The notes under the pieces are model-generated. The model was not told where the DNA came from, ran no database searches, and saw only the letters and a program-made list of their open reading frames with translations. Made by a program: the position numbers and the translations under genes. DNA of 13,890 nucleotides from an uncultured Tissierellia bacterium (GTDB taxonomy: Bacteria > Bacillota > Clostridia > Tissierellales > Peptoniphilaceae): assembly GCA_947278105.1 (NCBI GenBank), contig CAMYOR010000016.1, forward strand, positions 1-13,890. The letters run 5' to 3'. Below, piece after piece: positions 5,023 to 12,908 of the stretch (positions are counted from its first letter, which is position 1; the number at the start of each line of letters is the position of its first letter).

Positions 5023-7914
5023 TTAAATTGTGAAAATTTGATTAAAAGCTGTCTTTGATTTTTCGATCGTTTCTTTCGAACCGATCACGGCAGTGGAAGC
5101 ACCCTCCAGCGCCCTTTGGACCGGCTTCTCGTAGGCCCGAAGGTCCTTTTCTCGGGTCTCTTTCATTTCCTTTAAAAGCCGCTTGAAGAAACCTTCCGGA
5201 TATTGGCTCAGATAGAGCATCAGGTCGAAGGAGGATTTTTGCCGTTCTGTCATCGGCCGATCTAGGTTGCCGATGGATCCGATTAGGGTCCGGTCCAGGT
5301 CCTGGGGAGAAAGGGTAAGGCCTTGAAGATAAGCGGGGATCGTCTGATTGACTTCCAAGGTCCGGTCCAGGTGGGGGTCCCGGTAGGAGAAGGTATAGAG
5401 GGTATCGTCCAAATAGGAAAGCTGCATCCCCTGCCCGTAGGCCCCGCCCTTTGCTCGAATTTCCTTGTAAAGATGGTCATTGGAAACGAGATTGGAAACC
5501 ATCAGGCCCGGTCCGTGAAAGACCTGGTAGCTCTCATGGAGATGACCCGCCTGGGCCACAAACTGGACGTTGGTAGTGGTGATAAAGGCTTCTTTTCGGC
5601 CTTGAGGATGAAAGATCAGGGGGGATGCTTTGAGCTTTTCGGAAGGGAAGGCAGTCAGCCAGTGAGAGATGGCCTCTTTCATTTGATAGAGATCCGTTCC
5701 CGAAGCGGCGATGCTCACCACCCTCTCCTGGGAGAGGGTCAGCCGATGATAAAGGCTCTCTAAAATTTTTTGGTCTTCGGGTCCATAGGATTTCGCCAAT
5801 TTTTTCAGGAACATGAAGTAAGATAGGCCGCTTAGCGCTTCTGAATAATAAGCAGAAGGAGTTTGCCAGGACATGGCCCGGTGGATGGCATGAAGGTGCC
5901 CGTAGGGAACCAGGCCCATTTCAAAGTTGGAAACCAAGATGCCCAGCTCTTCGCGGATCTTTTCCTGGTCGGAGAAGTCCGTATCCAGAACCTGTTCTCG
6001 GATCAGCTCAAGGCCCCTTTCAAAATCCGCCAGCCCTAGGAATTTGGTGGAGATCAGAAGGACCGTCCGAAAAAGGTCGGATCCGATCAGGGAAAAAACT
6101 TGGGGAGAGGCGGAGATGCCGCCGGTCACCAGAGCCTCTTCCGCCTGGTACTCTTTATAGGAATGAAGGCGGGTATCCAGTCTTCCCAAAAGCTCACAGA
6201 GGACGGTCAAATAGGGGGCTTCCTCGACCGGAATGTGGGAAAGATCAAAGACCAGGTCCAGGTAATTGATGCCGGCTGTGGGAAGGTCATGGAGGAGGTA
6301 GGTGGCCTCTTCTTCCTTTTCGACCCTTCGGGGGATGTCGGCAATTTCCTCAGGCAGCTCCTCCTTGGAAAGATAGGGGATGGTCGCCTTGGCTTCTTCG
6401 CTATCTTCAGCATTTTGGAAGCGGATCAGATCTTGGTTTTCGTCAAGGAGGGCCTGGAGGGCTTCTTTAGAGAGGCTGTTTTTGTATTCTTCTAGGGCTA
6501 GAGCTTCCTTCTGATCCCTTTCCGCATTAAGGCCCGCCTTAGCCTGGTGGGTGACAAGGACCCGGTGAGGGTTGTGGATCAGGTGACGGTCAATATATTT
6601 TTCCATGCCATGGTCCAAAAGCTCAGTCTTTAGTTCTTTAAGCCTTAGAGCATAGGCGATTCGGTCAATGGGATCTTCCCCATAGAGCCACTCATTCATG
6701 GCCATATACATCAGGGCAATGCCTTTGGTAGCGATATTTTTCTTTTCCCGAAGGTCAAACTCCATCTTACGGATCAAGCCCTGGAGCACCTTGGGATCCA
6801 GTCCCTCTTCCACAATTTTTTTAAGCTCTTCCTCAATGATTTGCACAAAGAGATCTTTTTTCGCAGGGTCCACCCCCTTAGCCACGATGGTAAAGCCGAT
6901 TTCCTTTACGTCGTTTAAAAGACCGTAGAGGTCCTGGCAGCCCAATTTTTCAAGGAGGGCTCGGCGGAGGGGAGAGGATTCCGATTCCACCAGGACATCC
7001 GTTAAGAGGTTGTAATAATAGGAGCCGATGTCGGTTCGGGCCCGATCCACGAGCCAGGAGCAGGACAGAGAGGATTTTCCCTCTTCCTCTTCGCCGGTTC
7101 CTAGGGAAATGTCCAGGGTCATCTCCCGGGGCTCATTAAAGGGGACGGGGTCCTCCGGCATCGAATGGATTTCCTTTTTCTCGAAAGCATCCAGATAGGA
7201 GGCCAGGTGGGCAAAGGTTTCTTCATCGTCCATGTTTCCGTAAAGGAAGATGAAGGCATTAGAAGGGTGGTAAAAGTTCGTGTGATAGTTAATAAAACGG
7301 TCGTAAGTAAGGCTGGGGATGATATAGGGATCGCCGCCGGAGTTTTCAGCATAGATCGTATCCGGATAGAGGGCCTGACCGATTTGCTCGGCAATCTGAT
7401 CATCGATTGAGGAGGTAGCCCCCTTCATTTCGTTATAAACGACGCCCGAATAGCGGATCGGATCCTCCTTTTTCAAAAGCTCATAATGCCAGCCCTCCTG
7501 GCGGAAAATCCGCGGGTCTTCTTTGACTCGGGGATAAAAAACGGCATCTAAATAGAGGTCCATGAGGTTGCGAAAATCGGCATTATTTCGGGAAGCAACC
7601 GGATAAACGGTTTTATCCGAGAAAGTCATCGCATTTAAGAAGGTCTGCAGGGAGCTTTTAATGAGATCCATGAAAGGCTCCCGGGTCTTGTACTTGCGGG
7701 AACCATTTAATACACAGTGCTCTAAGATATGGCAATTTCCCGTAGATCCGATGGGCGGGGTCCGAAAGCCAATCGCAAAAACCTTATTGTCATCCTCATT
7801 TTTCATATGGAGGATCTGGGCTCCAGTTTTTTTGTGCCGGTAGAGCAGAAGGGTGGAGGCCTCTTCATGGACATATTTTTCTTTGATCTTTTCAAAACCT
7901 TGAATTTCAGGCAT
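5023..7914 (-). CDS. M16C zinc metalloprotease, presequence-protease/insulinase type
   Basis: A 963-residue protein, the usual length for M16C (PreP-like) peptidases, which degrade unfolded or short peptides inside a closed two-half chamber. The inverted zinc motif HILEH is at residues 62-66 (zinc ligands His62 and His66, catalytic Glu65). The third ligand is Glu162 in GVVYNEMKG. The C-terminal half has the family signature RAKGGAYG (~825) followed by SYRDPHLDRTLE; the Arg and Tyr there help bind substrate. No signal peptide is present, so it is probably cytoplasmic. The start is ATG 7914 with AAAGGAG six bases upstream. The in-frame TTG at 7947 overlaps the -10 and is rejected. It is a single-gene leftward unit with its own promoter, divergent from rpsF. 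The 3' UTR may extend across the small membrane protein gene. Confidence 0.93.
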   Translation of the reverse strand: MPEIQGFEKIKEKYVHEEASTLLLYRHKKTGAQILHMKNEDDNKVFAIGFRTPPIGSTGNCHILEHCVLNGSRKYKTREPFMDLIKSSLQTFLNAMTFSDKTVYPVASRNNADFRNLMDLYLDAVFYPRVKEDPRIFRQEGWHYELLKKEDPIRYSGVVYNEMKGATSSIDDQIAEQIGQALYPDTIYAENSGGDPYIIPSLTYDRFINYHTNFYHPSNAFIFLYGNMDDEETFAHLASYLDAFEKKEIHSMPEDPVPFNEPREMTLDISLGTGEEEEGKSSLSCSWLVDRARTDIGSYYYNLLTDVLVESESSPLRRALLEKLGCQDLYGLLNDVKEIGFTIVAKGVDPAKKDLFVQIIEEELKKIVEEGLDPKVLQGLIRKMEFDLREKKNIATKGIALMYMAMNEWLYGEDPIDRIAYALRLKELKTELLDHGMEKYIDRHLIHNPHRVLVTHQAKAGLNAERDQKEALALEEYKNSLSKEALQALLDENQDLIRFQNAEDSEEAKATIPYLSKEELPEEIADIPRRVEKEEEATYLLHDLPTAGINYLDLVFDLSHIPVEEAPYLTVLCELLGRLDTRLHSYKEYQAEEALVTGGISASPQVFSLIGSDLFRTVLLISTKFLGLADFERGLELIREQVLDTDFSDQEKIREELGILVSNFEMGLVPYGHLHAIHRAMSWQTPSAYYSEALSGLSYFMFLKKLAKSYGPEDQKILESLYHRLTLSQERVVSIAASGTDLYQMKEAISHWLTAFPSEKLKASPLIFHPQGRKEAFITTTNVQFVAQAGHLHESYQVFHGPGLMVSNLVSNDHLYKEIRAKGGAYGQGMQLSYLDDTLYTFSYRDPHLDRTLEVNQTIPAYLQGLTLSPQDLDRTLIGSIGNLDRPMTERQKSSFDLMLYLSQYPEGFFKRLLKEMKETREKDLRAYEKPVQRALEGASTAVIGSKETIEKSKTAFNQIFTI

Positions 7915-7946
7915 GGGTGGCTCCTTTCTATCTTTCGAATGGTTCA

Positions 7947-7952
7947 AGTATA
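7947..7952 (-). promoter_or_regulatory. -10 element for the M16C protease gene
   Basis: The minus strand has TATACT 32 bases upstream of ATG 7914, giving a leader of about 25 nt that contains the AAAGGAG site. No -35 matches well at 16-18 bp; the upstream stretch is a T-run followed by a GC-rich block. Confidence 0.45.
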
Positions 7953-8015
7953 ACCTAAAAAAACCGGACCGGGCGGGGACAAGGACATCAAAATCCAGAA
8001 GCTTTTAAGGGGGAT

Positions 8016-8038
8016 CCTTTTTTTGGAACGAAAAAAGG
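8016..8038. repeat. Inverted repeat between the divergent protease and rpsF promoters
   Basis: CCTTTTTT (8016-8023) is complemented by AAAAAAGG (8031-8038) around a seven-base spacer. It lies outside both core promoters, about 65 bp from the protease -10 and 33 bp upstream of the rpsF -35. It could be a factor-binding site or an A-tract bend; no terminator role is obvious because neither flank adds a T-run beyond the stem. Confidence 0.4.
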
Positions 8039-8051
8039 CAGAAATTCCAGG

Positions 8052-8061
8052 GCCAGCTGGC
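8052..8061. promoter_or_regulatory. 10-bp palindrome upstream of the rpsF -35
   Basis: GCCAGCTGGC is a perfect palindrome ending nine bases before the -35 of the ribosomal operon promoter. The position suits an activator or repressor site, but ten bases is short and no known operator is recognised. Confidence 0.25.
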
Positions 8062-8070
8062 AAATCTGAC

Positions 8071-8098
8071 TTGAAAAGGGAAAGTCTTTTAGTATAAT
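8071..8098 (+). promoter_or_regulatory. Strong sigma-A-type promoter of the rpsF-ssb-rpsR operon
   Basis: TTGAAA at 8071-8076, a 16-bp spacer and TATAAT at 8093-8098 give a near-consensus housekeeping promoter. The predicted start is near 8105, leaving a ~95-nt leader before rpsF. A second TATAAT at 8148-8153 lacks a -35. Confidence 0.8.
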
Positions 8099-8108
8099 GA
8101 AAAGGTAT

Positions 8109-8194
8109 CTTTCACGGGAAAGAAATGGAATTTCTGTTCTCTGAAAATATAATCTCTGCTCCGTTACAAACCGGGGCAAACCCAAAGGGAGGTG
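8109..8194 (+). promoter_or_regulatory. Structured rpsF leader, possible S6:S18 autoregulatory site
   Basis: The leader holds several short hairpins: CTTTC/GAAAG (8109-8122), AGAAAT/ATTTCT (around 8121-8135), and GCTCCG/CGGGGC (around 8158-8177, one G-U pair) just upstream of the ribosome binding site. Leaders of rpsF operons in many bacteria bind the S6:S18 complex through a CCG-containing structure and repress translation. CCG does occur in the last hairpin here. The match to the known consensus was judged by eye only and is tentative. Confidence 0.35.
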
Positions 8195-8200
8195 AAAGTC

Positions 8201-8485
8201 GTGAACAAGTACGAAATGGTCGTCATTTTGAAAGCAGACCTGACCGAAGAGGGCCGCAAAGCCGCTCTGGATCGTTTAACCGAAGCGATCAACGAAAATG
8301 GTTCTGTCCAGGACATTGACGAATGGGGAATTCGTAAGCTTGCCTATGCGATCCACTTCAACAAAGAGGGATACTACAATGTGATTACATTTGAAGCAGA
8401 TCCTTCGGTCATTGTTGAAGTCGAACGCCGTGCGAGGATTTTAGACTCTGTTCTCCGCTTCTTGACTATTAAGATAGAGGACTAA
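8201..8485 (+). CDS. rpsF: 30S ribosomal protein S6 (bS6)
   Basis: A 94-residue protein, the normal S6 length, starting MNKYEMVVILK and including ERRARILDSVLRFL, a typical S6 helix. S6 binds 16S rRNA with S18 in the platform of the small subunit. The start is GTG 8201, eight bases after the GGAGG of AAAGGGAGG; the in-frame GTG at 8192 lies inside that site and is rejected. It is first in the operon with ssb (21-bp gap) and rpsR, the conserved bacterial order. It is transcribed from the strong promoter at 8071-8098. Confidence 0.97.
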   Translation: MNKYEMVVILKADLTEEGRKAALDRLTEAINENGSVQDIDEWGIRKLAYAIHFNKEGYYNVITFEADPSVIVEVERRARILDSVLRFLTIKIED

Positions 8486-8506
8486 GTCTTTAAGGAGGTC
8501 ACCCCA

Positions 8507-9010
8507 ATGAATCAAGTGACATTGATGGGACGTCTGACCAAAGACCCCGTCTTAACTTACAACAACAGCACAGGCAGCGGAATGTGCCGCTTTACTTTGG
8601 CGGTGGACCGTCGCCTGACACGTGAAAAAAAACAGGAAATGGAAGCGAACAATCAGCCCACGGCCGATTTTATCGGTTGCGTTTGCTGGGGAAAGCTGGC
8701 CGAAAGCGTGAATAACTATACTGCAAAGGGGAAGCGAGTTCTCGTGGAAGGCCGGATCCAAACTGGCTCCTACACCGCCAAGGACGGAACTCGTCGGTAC
8801 ACAACCGATGTCGTCTGCTCCAACGTGCAGTTTATCGACTGGAAAGACCGGTCTTATGATCGGGCCCCCCAGGCGAGCAGTCCGAGCCCCTACCCGCAAA
8901 ACCGAGCGGCCCAAAGCCCGAACCAGGGCTCGGGTGAAGAGGCCCCTCCCGAAGAAGAATTTTTCGGAGATGATTTCAGCCCCGTGGACGATGACCGGAT
9001 TCCTTTCTAA
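8507..9010 (+). CDS. ssb: Single-stranded DNA-binding protein (SSB)
   Basis: A 167-residue SSB. The N-terminal ~105 residues form the OB fold (MNQVTLMGRLTKDPVL, FTLAVDRR, FIGCVCWGKLAE, GKRVLVEGRIQTGSY). A Pro/Ser/Gln-rich disordered linker and an acidic tail ending DDDRIPF follow, the partner-binding tip that recruits replication and repair proteins. It coats single-stranded DNA during replication, recombination and repair. The AAGGAGGT site is eight bases before the ATG. It lies between rpsF and rpsR, as is usual. Confidence 0.97.
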   Translation: MNQVTLMGRLTKDPVLTYNNSTGSGMCRFTLAVDRRLTREKKQEMEANNQPTADFIGCVCWGKLAESVNNYTAKGKRVLVEGRIQTGSYTAKDGTRRYTTDVVCSNVQFIDWKDRSYDRAPQASSPSPYPQNRAAQSPNQGSGEEAPPEEEFFGDDFSPVDDDRIPF

Positions 9011-9023
9011 TTGAGGAGGTAAA

Positions 9024-9251
9024 ATGACTATTCGTCGCTTCAGACCCCGTAAAAAGGTCTGCCCATTCTGCAAAGACAAAACCAAGGTTTTAGATTATAA
9101 AGATGCCGACGGCGTCAAGCAGTTTTTAAGTGAAGCCGGAAAGATTCTTCCCCGCCGGGTCACCGGCGTATGCGCCAAGCACCAGCGCGACGTCACCACG
9201 GCAGTCAAAAGAGCTCGGCATATTGCGATCATTCCTTACGAGGATAAATAG
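9024..9251 (+). CDS. rpsR: 30S ribosomal protein S18 (bS18), zinc-binding type
   Basis: A 75-residue S18, partner of S6 in the 30S platform. The conserved core GKILPRRVTG and C-terminal KRARHIAIIPY are present. It keeps Cys13-x2-Cys16 (CPFC) and Cys50-x2-His53 (CAKH), the pattern of zinc-binding (C+) ribosomal proteins. It is 13 bp downstream of ssb with a GAGGAGGT site. It ends the operon, with the intrinsic terminator 24 bp after the stop. Confidence 0.97.
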   Translation: MTIRRFRPRKKVCPFCKDKTKVLDYKDADGVKQFLSEAGKILPRRVTGVCAKHQRDVTTAVKRARHIAIIPYEDK

Positions 9252-9275
9252 AGGTTGCATACGTTTATGAAAATC

Positions 9276-9315
9276 AAAAATCTCCCAAAGCCCTCGGGCT
9301 GCGGGAGATTTTTTT
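9276..9315 (+). terminator. Strong intrinsic terminator after rpsR
   Basis: AAAAATCTCCC (9276-9286) pairs with GGGAGATTTTT (9303-9313), with an inner AGCC/GGCT hairpin and CTCG loop, followed by continuing T's to 9315. It separates the rpsF operon from the yybS operon. The flanking A-run would let it work leftward as well. Confidence 0.9.
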
Positions 9316-9364
9316 GAAAAAGACCGCTCCTAATGCCAAGAATTGGGGGATTTTAGAAGGAGTG

Positions 9365-9373
9365 TGTTATCAT
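9365..9373 (+). promoter_or_regulatory. Extended -10 promoter of the yybS-gdpP-rplI unit
   Basis: TGTTATCAT gives an extended -10 with a 5/6 match to TATAAT, 17 bases before ATG 9391. The only -35 candidate is TTGGGG at about 19 bp spacing. This matches the extended -10 style of comEB and folA. Confidence 0.5.
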
Positions 9374-9390
9374 AAGAAAAAGGAGTTTCT

Positions 9391-10335
9391 ATGGAATTTA
9401 ACTATGGAAAATTTTCTGCGCCCGTCAACACTCTGATTGCCTCTGCGCTTTCTCTGATGCTGGTTTTTTTGTCGGGCACTTATCTGCCCCTTTTTCAGCT
9501 CTTCCTGATTTTTCCCTTCACGGTTCTTTGGGTTTATGAGGGATGGCGGTGGACCTTTTTGGGCTACCTGATCACGGGGGCCCTTTCGTCATTTCTCTTT
9601 AACCCAGCCTCAGCCATTGTCTCCATGTCTTTCATCGTTCTTCTTTCAATGATCATGGGCACCCTCATTGAAAGGAAGGTTCCCCTCTTTCATGAGCTCA
9701 TGCTTCCAGCCCTGGCCTACATGACCATTGCCCTCCTGACCCTTTGGGTGGGGCAAAAAAGCGGAAGCGTGGACCTGGAGGAACTCTTTCGGGAGGCCAT
9801 GAAAGCGGGCCTTCAGGGGGCTCTGGATACGGGAAAAACGAACCCGCAGACGGAGATGGCCCTGAGAAATGCAATTGACCAGGCGGAGCGCCTGGTTCCC
9901 TCAATTCTTTTTTTAATGGGCCTGGTGACGTCTGTGATTACATCGGCGGTTTCCCGGGCAATGCTCTCTGCCACAGGGGAGAACACGAAGCCTTTCTCGC
10001 TCAGCCTATTTGAAATTCCCAAATCCGCCGGAAATGGAATCATCCTGGCGGCGGTCGTTGGCTGGGGATGCGTAAGCTTTCTGGGCCCCCAATACCGAGC
10101 CTTGGAGGAGAATCTCTTTTTTGGAGGCTTTTGGATTTTTGCCCTGGATGGCTTGGCCCTCTTGGATGCCCATTTAAGAAGGCGGATGGGAAAGTTTTCC
10201 CGGACCCTCCTTTATCTTCTTCTCCTTTTGTTCCTTTTATCCTTATTGGTCTTATTTATTGTTGGTATGATCGACTTTTTCGTCCGCTTCCGATCTCGGC
10301 TGCAAGGAGGAAACCATGGCCTCTCAGAAAAATGA
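9391..10335 (+). CDS. yybS: YybS/DUF2232 family integral membrane protein
   Basis: A 314-residue, very hydrophobic protein with about eight to nine membrane helices. One soluble segment of about 50 residues (~125-175) is rich in charged residues (DLEELFREAMKAGLQG). The last helix is a long Leu run before a basic tail. It matches the DUF2232 (YybS) family by length, topology and location directly upstream of gdpP. The biochemical role of the family is not established; a transporter or a partner of GdpP are possibilities. AAGGAG is six bases before the ATG. The last 20 bp overlap the gdpP start, suggesting translational coupling. Confidence 0.88.
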   Translation: MEFNYGKFSAPVNTLIASALSLMLVFLSGTYLPLFQLFLIFPFTVLWVYEGWRWTFLGYLITGALSSFLFNPASAIVSMSFIVLLSMIMGTLIERKVPLFHELMLPALAYMTIALLTLWVGQKSGSVDLEELFREAMKAGLQGALDTGKTNPQTEMALRNAIDQAERLVPSILFLMGLVTSVITSAVSRAMLSATGENTKPFSLSLFEIPKSAGNGIILAAVVGWGCVSFLGPQYRALEENLFFGGFWIFALDGLALLDAHLRRRMGKFSRTLLYLLLLLFLLSLLVLFIVGMIDFFVRFRSRLQGGNHGLSEK

Positions 10336-12340
10336 ATCTTCAGCAAAGCCCTTTTATCTTCTTTGGGGAGATGTTCTGATCATCCCCCTGGCCTGTGTTT
10401 TTGCGACTCTCCTCCTTTTTTCCCTCCATCCCCTGGCAGGGGCCTATGGCCTTTTTCTGACCTTTTTTTCCGCCTACCATAGCTATAAGATGGTTCAGGC
10501 TAAAAAGGAAGCAGCCATTTCCGCCGTCGAAAACATGAACCTCTATTTTGAAGAAATTACGAAAAATGTCATTTTTTCCATGCCCTTTCCGACGGCAGTC
10601 CTCAACCAGGGAGGTCTTTTCCTCTGGTACAACACGAAATTTAAGGAACTTTTTTCCATAAAAGATTCCCAGCTGGGAAAGTCCTATTCCAAAATCTTCC
10701 AGGATATCTCTCCCCATATGCTGGAAAATGAAGGCCCAAACCCCCTGGAGGTGACGGTAAAGGACAAGGTGTACTTTTTCTACCATAAAACGGTGGAAGA
10801 GGAGTCAGGCTCGCATTTGACTCTTCTTTACGGGGTGGACCATACCCAAGAAAAAGCAGTACAAAAGCTTTATGAGGACCATCAGCCAGCCCTTTGTTCC
10901 GCTTTTTTTGATAATTATGACGAGGTCATTGCTCAGACGGCTGAACAGGACCGGCCGCTTGTCCTGGCCGAGATGGATCGGCTGATCAACCGTTATGCCA
11001 ATGAGTACCAGGCCATGGTCATAAAATATGAGCCCGAGCGATATTTTATGGTGATGAACCAGGAAAATTTAGACCGGGCCAGGGCTAAGCGCTTTGATAT
11101 TTTGGAAGAGGTCAAGGACATTGAGGGATCCACCGTCACCCCCACCATTTCAATGGGGATTTCTTACGGGGATTCGTCCCCCAAGGACCTGTGGAAGGAA
11201 AGCCGTCAGGCTATCGACATTGCCCTTGCCCGGGGCGGAGACCAGGCGGTCCTCAAAAATGGGGACCAGCTGGATTATTTTGGAGGTAAGAACCAGGCAA
11301 CCCAGAGCTTTACCCGGGTCAAGGCCCGGGTGATGTCCAACACCATTTATTCCTTTATTGAAGAAGCAGACCAGGTATTGATCATGGGTCACCAAAACGG
11401 CGATATGGATTCTCTGGGATCCTGCCTGGGAATGGCCTGGTTTGTGAAAAATATCAAAAGGCAGCCTTATGTGGTCTTAGATGAGGTCTCTGCCGGGATT
11501 CAGAATTTTTATGACCATGCGACCCGGGAGCTTGCTGAGATCAAAGACCTGATTATAAGTCCGGAAAAAGCCAGAGAAATCCTGACCCCCCGGACCCTAA
11601 TCCTTGTCATGGATAATCACCGGCATGATTCGACGGCGGCTCCGGCCCTCTTAGACCAGGGAAATCGGATCATCATCGTCGATCACCACCGCCGGGGCAG
11701 TGATTATATTAAAAACGCCGAAGTCGCTTATATTGAGCCTTACGCTTCCTCGGCCTCCGAGATGGTGACGGAAATGCTCTCCTATATGGATGAAGAGGTG
11801 ACCCTGCCTAAGGTCATTGCCGAAGGGCTTTTATCTGGGATTACCATAGACACCAAGGATTTCTTTTATCAGACTGGGCCCAGAACCTTTGAGGCAGCTG
11901 CATATCTAAAGACTCAGGGGGCGGACTCCATGGTGGTCAAGGAGCTCTTTAAAGATGATTTTGAACGGACAAAATATGTCTCCGAAGTCATTACAACGGC
12001 TGCCCCCTTTGAAGGCAAGACGCTGATCGGCCGCTTTGAAAGAGACATTGCCGGCTCCACCCTGATCGCCTCAAAGGCGGCGGATGCCCTCTTGGGGATT
12101 TCTGGCATCCAGGCCGCTTTCGTTCTAACCTATGCCCGAAAGAAAACGCACATTTCGGCGAGAAGCTTAGGGGATATTTCGGTACAATTAATTATGGAAA
12201 AAATAGGAGGAGGAGGCCACCTTACGGCCTCTGCCACCCAGTTGGATATGTCCATGGATCAGGCAGAAGCAAAACTTAAAGAAGCGATCCACCAGTATTT
12301 CCAGGAAGAGGAGGAAGAAAATGAAAGCCATCCTGATTAA
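10316..12340 (+). CDS. gdpP: Cyclic-di-AMP phosphodiesterase GdpP (DHH/DHHA1)
   Basis: A 674-residue membrane enzyme hydrolysing c-di-AMP to pApA, which controls osmotic balance, potassium uptake and beta-lactam tolerance. Two N-terminal membrane helices (~16-60) lead to a PAS-like domain (~80-165), a degenerate GGDEF domain (~170-300, no GGDEF signature), then the DHH catalytic domain: GHQNGDMDS (~357), the metal-binding Asp of VMDNHRHDS, and VDHHRR (~455). DHHA1 follows with IGGGGHLTAS (~630). The length equals that of B. subtilis GdpP. AAGGAGG lies before ATG 10316. It overlaps yybS and rplI by 20 bp at each end. The key metal ligands appear intact, so it should be active. Confidence 0.97.
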   Translation: MASQKNESSAKPFYLLWGDVLIIPLACVFATLLLFSLHPLAGAYGLFLTFFSAYHSYKMVQAKKEAAISAVENMNLYFEEITKNVIFSMPFPTAVLNQGGLFLWYNTKFKELFSIKDSQLGKSYSKIFQDISPHMLENEGPNPLEVTVKDKVYFFYHKTVEEESGSHLTLLYGVDHTQEKAVQKLYEDHQPALCSAFFDNYDEVIAQTAEQDRPLVLAEMDRLINRYANEYQAMVIKYEPERYFMVMNQENLDRARAKRFDILEEVKDIEGSTVTPTISMGISYGDSSPKDLWKESRQAIDIALARGGDQAVLKNGDQLDYFGGKNQATQSFTRVKARVMSNTIYSFIEEADQVLIMGHQNGDMDSLGSCLGMAWFVKNIKRQPYVVLDEVSAGIQNFYDHATRELAEIKDLIISPEKAREILTPRTLILVMDNHRHDSTAAPALLDQGNRIIIVDHHRRGSDYIKNAEVAYIEPYASSASEMVTEMLSYMDEEVTLPKVIAEGLLSGITIDTKDFFYQTGPRTFEAAAYLKTQGADSMVVKELFKDDFERTKYVSEVITTAAPFEGKTLIGRFERDIAGSTLIASKAADALLGISGIQAAFVLTYARKKTHISARSLGDISVQLIMEKIGGGGHLTASATQLDMSMDQAEAKLKEAIHQYFQEEEEENESHPD

Positions 12341-12767
12341 AGATTTAGAAAGTTTAGGCAAGGCCGGAGATTTAGTAAATGTAAAAAACGGCTATTTTAA
12401 TAATTTCCTTGCGGCAAAGGGATACGCCATCCAGGCGACCCCCCATAATATCCGGGAATGGGAGAAAAACAAGAAAGAAAAGGAAGCCCGAGAGGCGGCG
12501 GAAAGAGCGGAGGCGGAAGAGCTAAAAAGAAAAATTGAAAAAAGCCTGATTACAATCCCCGCCAAAGCCGGAGAAAATGGACAGCTTTTTGGATCCGTTA
12601 CGGCCCAAGATATCGCCTCGGCAATGGAAAAGGAAGGGATGAAAATCGAAAAGAAGAAGGTCGAGATTCGCGAACCCATTCGAAAGCTGGGAGACCAAAC
12701 CGTTTCCATCCGGGTCTATCCCGATATGACCGCAGATCTTAAAGTCCGCATTGCCGGGGAAAAGTAA
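12321..12767 (+). CDS. rplI: 50S ribosomal protein L9 (bL9)
   Basis: A 148-residue L9 at full family length. The N-terminal 23S rRNA-binding domain begins MKAILIKDLESLGKAG and contains KNGYFNNFLAAKGYA. A long Lys/Glu/Ala connecting helix (~44-76) leads to the C-terminal domain (LFGSVTAQDIASAMEKEG). A GAGGAGG site before the ATG lies inside the gdpP 3' end; the 20-bp overlap implies coupling. dnaB follows after 141 bp. Confidence 0.97.
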   Translation: MKAILIKDLESLGKAGDLVNVKNGYFNNFLAAKGYAIQATPHNIREWEKNKKEKEAREAAERAEAEELKRKIEKSLITIPAKAGENGQLFGSVTAQDIASAMEKEGMKIEKKKVEIREPIRKLGDQTVSIRVYPDMTADLKVRIAGEK

Positions 12768-12777
12768 AGAGAAATGA

Positions 12778-12801
12778 GGGCAAAGCCTTGATTTTTTGCC
12801 C
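12778..12801 (+). other. Small hairpin in the rplI-dnaB gap
   Basis: GGGCAAA (12778-12784) pairs with TTTGCCC (12795-12801) around a 10-base loop, 10 bp after the rplI stop. No T-run follows, so it is not a standard terminator; it may stabilise the rplI 3' end or partly attenuate readthrough into dnaB. The remaining gap has a perfect TTGACA at 12828-12833 but no acceptable -10 at 16-18 bp. Confidence 0.4.
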
Positions 12802-12908
12802 GTCATTAAATCCAGAACCAACCAATTTTGACAGCCACGAGAAAACATTTTTGCCTTCTCCTGGCTTTTTGAATCAGAGTGAGAAAAGCTGAGGAAAGGA
12901 GGAAAATC

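Noticed and set aside
5323..6495. Rightward frames of 146 and 131 codons inside the protease gene
   Set aside because: They are antisense to well-conserved M16C sequence and have no family features.
7915..7947. Eleven extra N-terminal codons of the protease from TTG 7947
   Set aside because: The codon overlaps the predicted -10 and lacks an RBS, whereas ATG 7914 has AAAGGAG at good spacing.
8552..9085. 177-codon leftward frame over ssb and the start of rpsR
   Set aside because: It is the antisense of SSB and crosses a gene boundary; no RBS or motif supports it.
12828..12833. Perfect TTGACA as a dnaB promoter
   Set aside because: At 16-18 bp downstream there is no sequence resembling TATAAT, so it cannot be called a promoter.
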